Positions 13,995-16,034 of a stretch of DNA of 16,034 nucleotides are shown here, in pieces. The stretch spans positions 1-16,034 of the forward strand of contig JAHDSS010000081.1 in NCBI GenBank assembly GCA_018432565.1. The letters are read 5' to 3'. Both the position numbers and the translations under genes were made by a program. The notes beneath the pieces were generated by a model, which was not told where the DNA came from, ran no database searches, and worked only from the letters and a program-made list of their open reading frames with translations. Every line of letters begins with the position of its first letter. Position 1 is the stretch's first letter. The stretch is from Kiritimatiellia bacterium. GTDB lineage: Bacteria; Verrucomicrobiota; Kiritimatiellia; CAIQIC01; Lenti-01.

Positions 13995-14866
13995 AGCTCG
14001 TGCGCTATGGCGCGCCTGGCGCCGAACGGCCGGGCATCTGGCTGGAGGCGGACGGGGAGCAGCCCGCGCGCATCGTGGACGTGCGCGGCATGGCGTTTGA
14101 CATCGCGGACTACGACGCGCGGTTCTGGCAGACGTTCGGCGTGGAGCGCCTGCGGGCGCTGCTGGAGGAAACAAACGTGAAAACCGTGCCGGCGGACGGC
14201 GTGCGGCTGGGGCCGCCCGTGGCGGCGCCGCGCCAGATCATCTGCCTGGGCAAGAACTACCGCGATCACGCCGAGGAATTCGACGCGCAGGTGCCGGAAC
14301 ATCCGGTCTATTTTGCCAAAAGCCCCGGATCGCTCTGCGGCGCGGGCGACGCCATTCGCCTGCGGCCGGGCATGGACCGCGTGGATGCCGAGGTCGAACT
14401 GGCCCTTGTGATCGGGCGGCGGATGCGCGATGTGCCGGAAGCCGACGCCCTGGCGCATGTCGCCGGCTACACGGTCTTCAACGACGTCAGCAACCGCGGT
14501 CTCCAGAAGGAACGCCTGCAGTGGTTCTTCGCCAAGGGGGCTGACACCTTCGGCCCGGCGGGCCCGTGGCTGGTCACCGCCGATGAACTAGGCGATCCCC
14601 AGACCCTCGGCCTGCGCCAGCGGGTGAACGGGAAGGTGCTGCAGGAAAGCCGGACGGGGAACATGATCTTTCCGATTGCGCGGGTGCTGGCGGACCTGAG
14701 CCGCGTCATGACGCTCGAACCGGGCGACCTGATCTCGACGGGCACGCCCGGCGGCATCGGGTCCGCCCGGACTCCGCCCGAACTGCTGCGGGACGGCGAC
14801 ATGGTCGAATGCGAGATCGACCGCATCGGAACGCTGCGCAATCCGGTCGCCGCGGAGCCGGCATGA
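13991..14866 (+). CDS. Fumarylacetoacetate hydrolase (FAH) family enzyme
   Basis: This is a 291-residue protein with the two-part family layout: a variable N-terminal domain (1-75) and the FAH catalytic domain. Key elements are IICLGKNYRDHAEE (83-96), the metal-ligand run VDAEVELALVIG with E134 and E136, FNDVSNR with D165, FAKGADTFGPAGPWL (180-194) and the C-terminal TGTPGGIG loop. Members split or tautomerise 2-keto or diketo acids with Mg2+ or Mn2+. The subclass (2-keto-3-deoxy-sugar-acid hydrolase, hydroxyhepta-diene-dioate isomerase, oxaloacetate tautomerase or other) cannot be told from the sequence, and no catabolic neighbour helps. Its ATG overlaps the nuclease stop (ATGA, 13991-13994), its purine-rich ribosome site (13976-13985) lies inside the nuclease gene, and its own stop overlaps the trmB start (14863-14866). 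Its high GC matches the host genes, not the restriction cassette. Confidence 0.9.
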   Translation: MKLVRYGAPGAERPGIWLEADGEQPARIVDVRGMAFDIADYDARFWQTFGVERLRALLEETNVKTVPADGVRLGPPVAAPRQIICLGKNYRDHAEEFDAQVPEHPVYFAKSPGSLCGAGDAIRLRPGMDRVDAEVELALVIGRRMRDVPEADALAHVAGYTVFNDVSNRGLQKERLQWFFAKGADTFGPAGPWLVTADELGDPQTLGLRQRVNGKVLQESRTGNMIFPIARVLADLSRVMTLEPGDLISTGTPGGIGSARTPPELLRDGDMVECEIDRIGTLRNPVAAEPA

Positions 14867-15462
14867 TCGCCGGCAGCCTGCGGCGGGGGCCGGGCACCCC
14901 GGCGGACTGGCTGGGGCCGCTGCCGGTCCGCGACTGGTTTGATGATCCTTCCCGCCCGCTGGAAATCGACGTGGGCTGCGGCAAGGGGCGGTTTTTGCTG
15001 GCGCGGGCCGGGAAGAATCCGGACGTCAATTTCCTGGGCATCGACCGCATGCTGCGGCGGATCCGGAAAATCGACAACCGGGCGCGGCGGCTGGACCTGA
15101 ACAATATCCGCCTGGTGCGGATGGAGGCCTACTACGCGGTCACGTACTGGATTCCGGCGGGAGCCGTGCGGACCTATTACGTGTTCTTCCCCGATCCCTG
15201 GCCCAAGGCCCGCCACGAACGGCATCGGCTGTTCAATCCGCTGTTCCTCGATGCCCTGCACCGGACGCTCGAACCGGGCGGGGCGGTGCATGTCGCCACC
15301 GATCACGCCCCCTACTTCGAGCAGCTCTCCGAAATCTTCGCGGACGACGCGCGCTTCTCCGCCATCGAGCCCTTCGTTCCCGGCGAAGACGAGCAGACCG
15401 ACTTCGAGCGCTACTACATCGGCCAGAAAACGATTGGCCGGCTTTCCGTCAGGAAAGCGTAG
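14863..15462 (+). CDS. trmB: tRNA (guanine-N7-)-methyltransferase
   Basis: This is a 199-residue protein. The S-adenosylmethionine site is EIDVGCGKGRFLLARA (34-49) with NFLGIDR (56-62). The TrmB hallmark PDPWPKARHERHRL is at 110-123, and the C-terminal TDFERYY (179-185) is the family's T-x-(Y/F)-E element. TrmB makes 7-methylguanosine at position 46 of the tRNA variable loop. The ATG at 14863 overlaps the FAH stop (ATGA); in-frame codons further upstream lie inside the FAH gene. Length is slightly short but normal for a bacterial single-subunit enzyme. It is the last gene before a repeat-filled gap; a weak 6-bp hairpin (15458-15472) overlaps its stop without a T-run. Confidence 0.93.
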   Translation: MIAGSLRRGPGTPADWLGPLPVRDWFDDPSRPLEIDVGCGKGRFLLARAGKNPDVNFLGIDRMLRRIRKIDNRARRLDLNNIRLVRMEAYYAVTYWIPAGAVRTYYVFFPDPWPKARHERHRLFNPLFLDALHRTLEPGGAVHVATDHAPYFEQLSEIFADDARFSAIEPFVPGEDEQTDFERYYIGQKTIGRLSVRKA

Positions 15463-15804
15463 TTGAACTACGAAACACGCGAATGACACGAAGAGAAGGC
15501 TGAACAGCCAGTTCCCTCACACAGAGGACCACAGAGGTTCCCAGCGCGGCGGAGCCGCAACCAAAGGAGCAGGGCCACGAAAAACACGAGAAGCCACAAA
15601 AAGGGGAGCCTTGAATGGAAATCAACAACCTATGCGTTGTAGTCTTTGTGTCTTTTGGTGTTTTTGGTGGCCATGAGGGTTTTCGTTTGGCTTGCCTATA
15701 AAAATGAGCATCTCAGCTTGTATGTGGGCAATGTGTTGGAACGAAAAACGTGCATGAACAACAAGAAGTGGATGGATAGTAGTACGGATAGGGGATCGGA
15801 ACGG
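15463..15804 (+). other. Gene-free region with dispersed-type intergenic repeats
   Basis: No credible gene. The stretch is much less GC-rich than the coding part and is built of short purine/AC-rich words such as CACGAA, ACAGAGG (15521-15527, again 15532-15538) and ACACGA, a style seen in intergenic spacers of many environmental PVC-group genomes. It includes a GCGGC-GGA-GCCGC hairpin (15546-15558) and the inverted repeat listed separately. No promoter or RNA gene is evident. Confidence 0.55.
15573..15672 (+). repeat. 28-nt imperfect inverted repeat with a 44-nt loop
   Basis: The left arm 15573-15600 starts GGCCACGAAAAACACG and the right arm 15645-15672 ends GTGTTTTTGGTGGCC. Comparing the left arm with the reverse complement of the right arm gives 24 of 28 matches. 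The arms are A-rich on one side and T-rich on the other. It could form a long RNA or DNA stem after trmB, or be two oppositely oriented copies of one dispersed repeat. Confidence 0.7.
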
Positions 15805-15805
15805 C

Positions 15806-16034
15806 AGGGCGGTCTCGCCGAGACCGCCGGGATCGGACAGCCGAACAGCTGGAACAGTCAGCTACGAATCACACGAATGGGGGGCAGGTAGGGCGAACCC
15901 TCCGGGTGAGCCGGGTTCGAACAGCCGGAACAGCCAGCTACGGATTGCACGGATTGCACGGATGGGGGAAGGTAGGGCGGTCTCGCCGAGACCGCCGCGA
16001 CTGTAGCTGCGCCCGCTGGGCGCGGCGGATCGAA
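15806..16034 (+). repeat. Palindrome-containing intergenic repeat array, 84-bp spacing, running off the window
   Basis: Three units begin with AGGGC at 15806, 15890 and 15974, exactly 84 bp apart. Units 1 and 3 carry the same 21-nt palindrome, arm GGCGGTCTCG, a central C and the complementary arm (15808-15828 and 15976-15996). Unit 2 has another inverted repeat in that place, CGAACCC (15894-15900) with GGGTTCG (15913-15919). After the palindrome, units 1 and 2 share a GAACAGC...GGAACAG...CAGCTACG block (15843 and 15919) and a CACGAATGG or CACGGATGG word; unit 2 also has GGATTGCAC twice in tandem (15942-15959). Unit 3 ends with a GCGCCC/GGGCGC hairpin (16009-16023) and is cut by the window end. 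Confidence 0.75.

Noticed and set aside
13991..14866. Assigning FAH a specific pathway such as homogentisate or ureidoglycolate breakdown
   Set aside because: The conserved metal site is common to all subclasses, and the neighbours (restriction genes, trmB) give no pathway information.
15646..15891. 81-codon open frame in the 3' spacer
   Set aside because: It reads through the right arm of the inverted repeat and the first unit of the palindrome array, has no ribosome site, and its composition is that of translated repeats.
15806..16034. CRISPR array
   Set aside because: The repeats are not identical, the palindromic unit differs between copies, the intervening DNA is itself repeated, and no cas gene is nearby.

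Overview
The window is GC-rich bacterial DNA (hand counts of 60-base lines give 70-73% in ordinary coding regions) with every recognisable gene on the + strand. The first gene has a C-terminal tail made of a DxDGD-type calcium-loop segment ending in a 'TDP' motif, followed by a 'YSTNL' segment. With SdrD_B-like, GEVED and MBG-type domains, a C25 protease and an RNase HIII, this suggests the PVC superphylum, most likely Kiritimatiellota or a Verrucomicrobiota/Lentisphaerota relative. That is inference from gene style; no rRNA or other phylogenetic marker was compared.

Layout: (1) 1-6270 is the 3' part of a giant secreted or surface protein: SdrD_B-like modules, a GEVED domain, a gingipain-like C25 protease with its His and Cys in place, five MBG-type repeats and a calcium-loop tail. 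(2) 6272-10474 is a compact four-gene unit: a 133-residue peptide with a RiPP-like leader and six regularly spaced cysteines, a small Ser/His S26-type peptidase, an NTP_transf_5 nucleotidyltransferase and an ABC exporter. It has a candidate promoter in front and a strong hairpin behind, and the last three genes are joined by ATGA overlaps. I read this as an undescribed-looking ribosomal peptide (RiPP-like) system and the most interesting part of the window. (3) 10499-11530 is RNase HIII (rnhC) with a candidate promoter so close to its ATG that the mRNA would be almost leaderless. (4) 11537-13994 is a BsuBI/PstI-type restriction-modification pair (predicted target CTGCAG), visibly lower in GC than its surroundings. 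It is fitted so tightly between rnhC and the next gene that its stop codon overlaps that gene's start. (5) 13991-15462 is a fumarylacetoacetase-fold (FAH) enzyme overlapping trmB, the tRNA (guanine-N7) methyltransferase. (6) 15463-16034 has no gene; it holds intergenic repeats, including a 28-nt imperfect inverted repeat and a palindrome-containing array spaced at 84 bp.

How the genes may work together: in region 2 the peptide would be recognised through its N-terminal Y-x2-P leader motif, modified by enzymes that are at least partly missing here, trimmed by the S26-type peptidase and exported by the ABC protein, which has no built-in C39 protease. Regions 3-5 form a nearly gapless stretch of co-directional genes in which the restriction-modification pair appears to depend on host transcription from the rnhC promoter. 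None of the functional links were tested; they rest on motifs and gene order.
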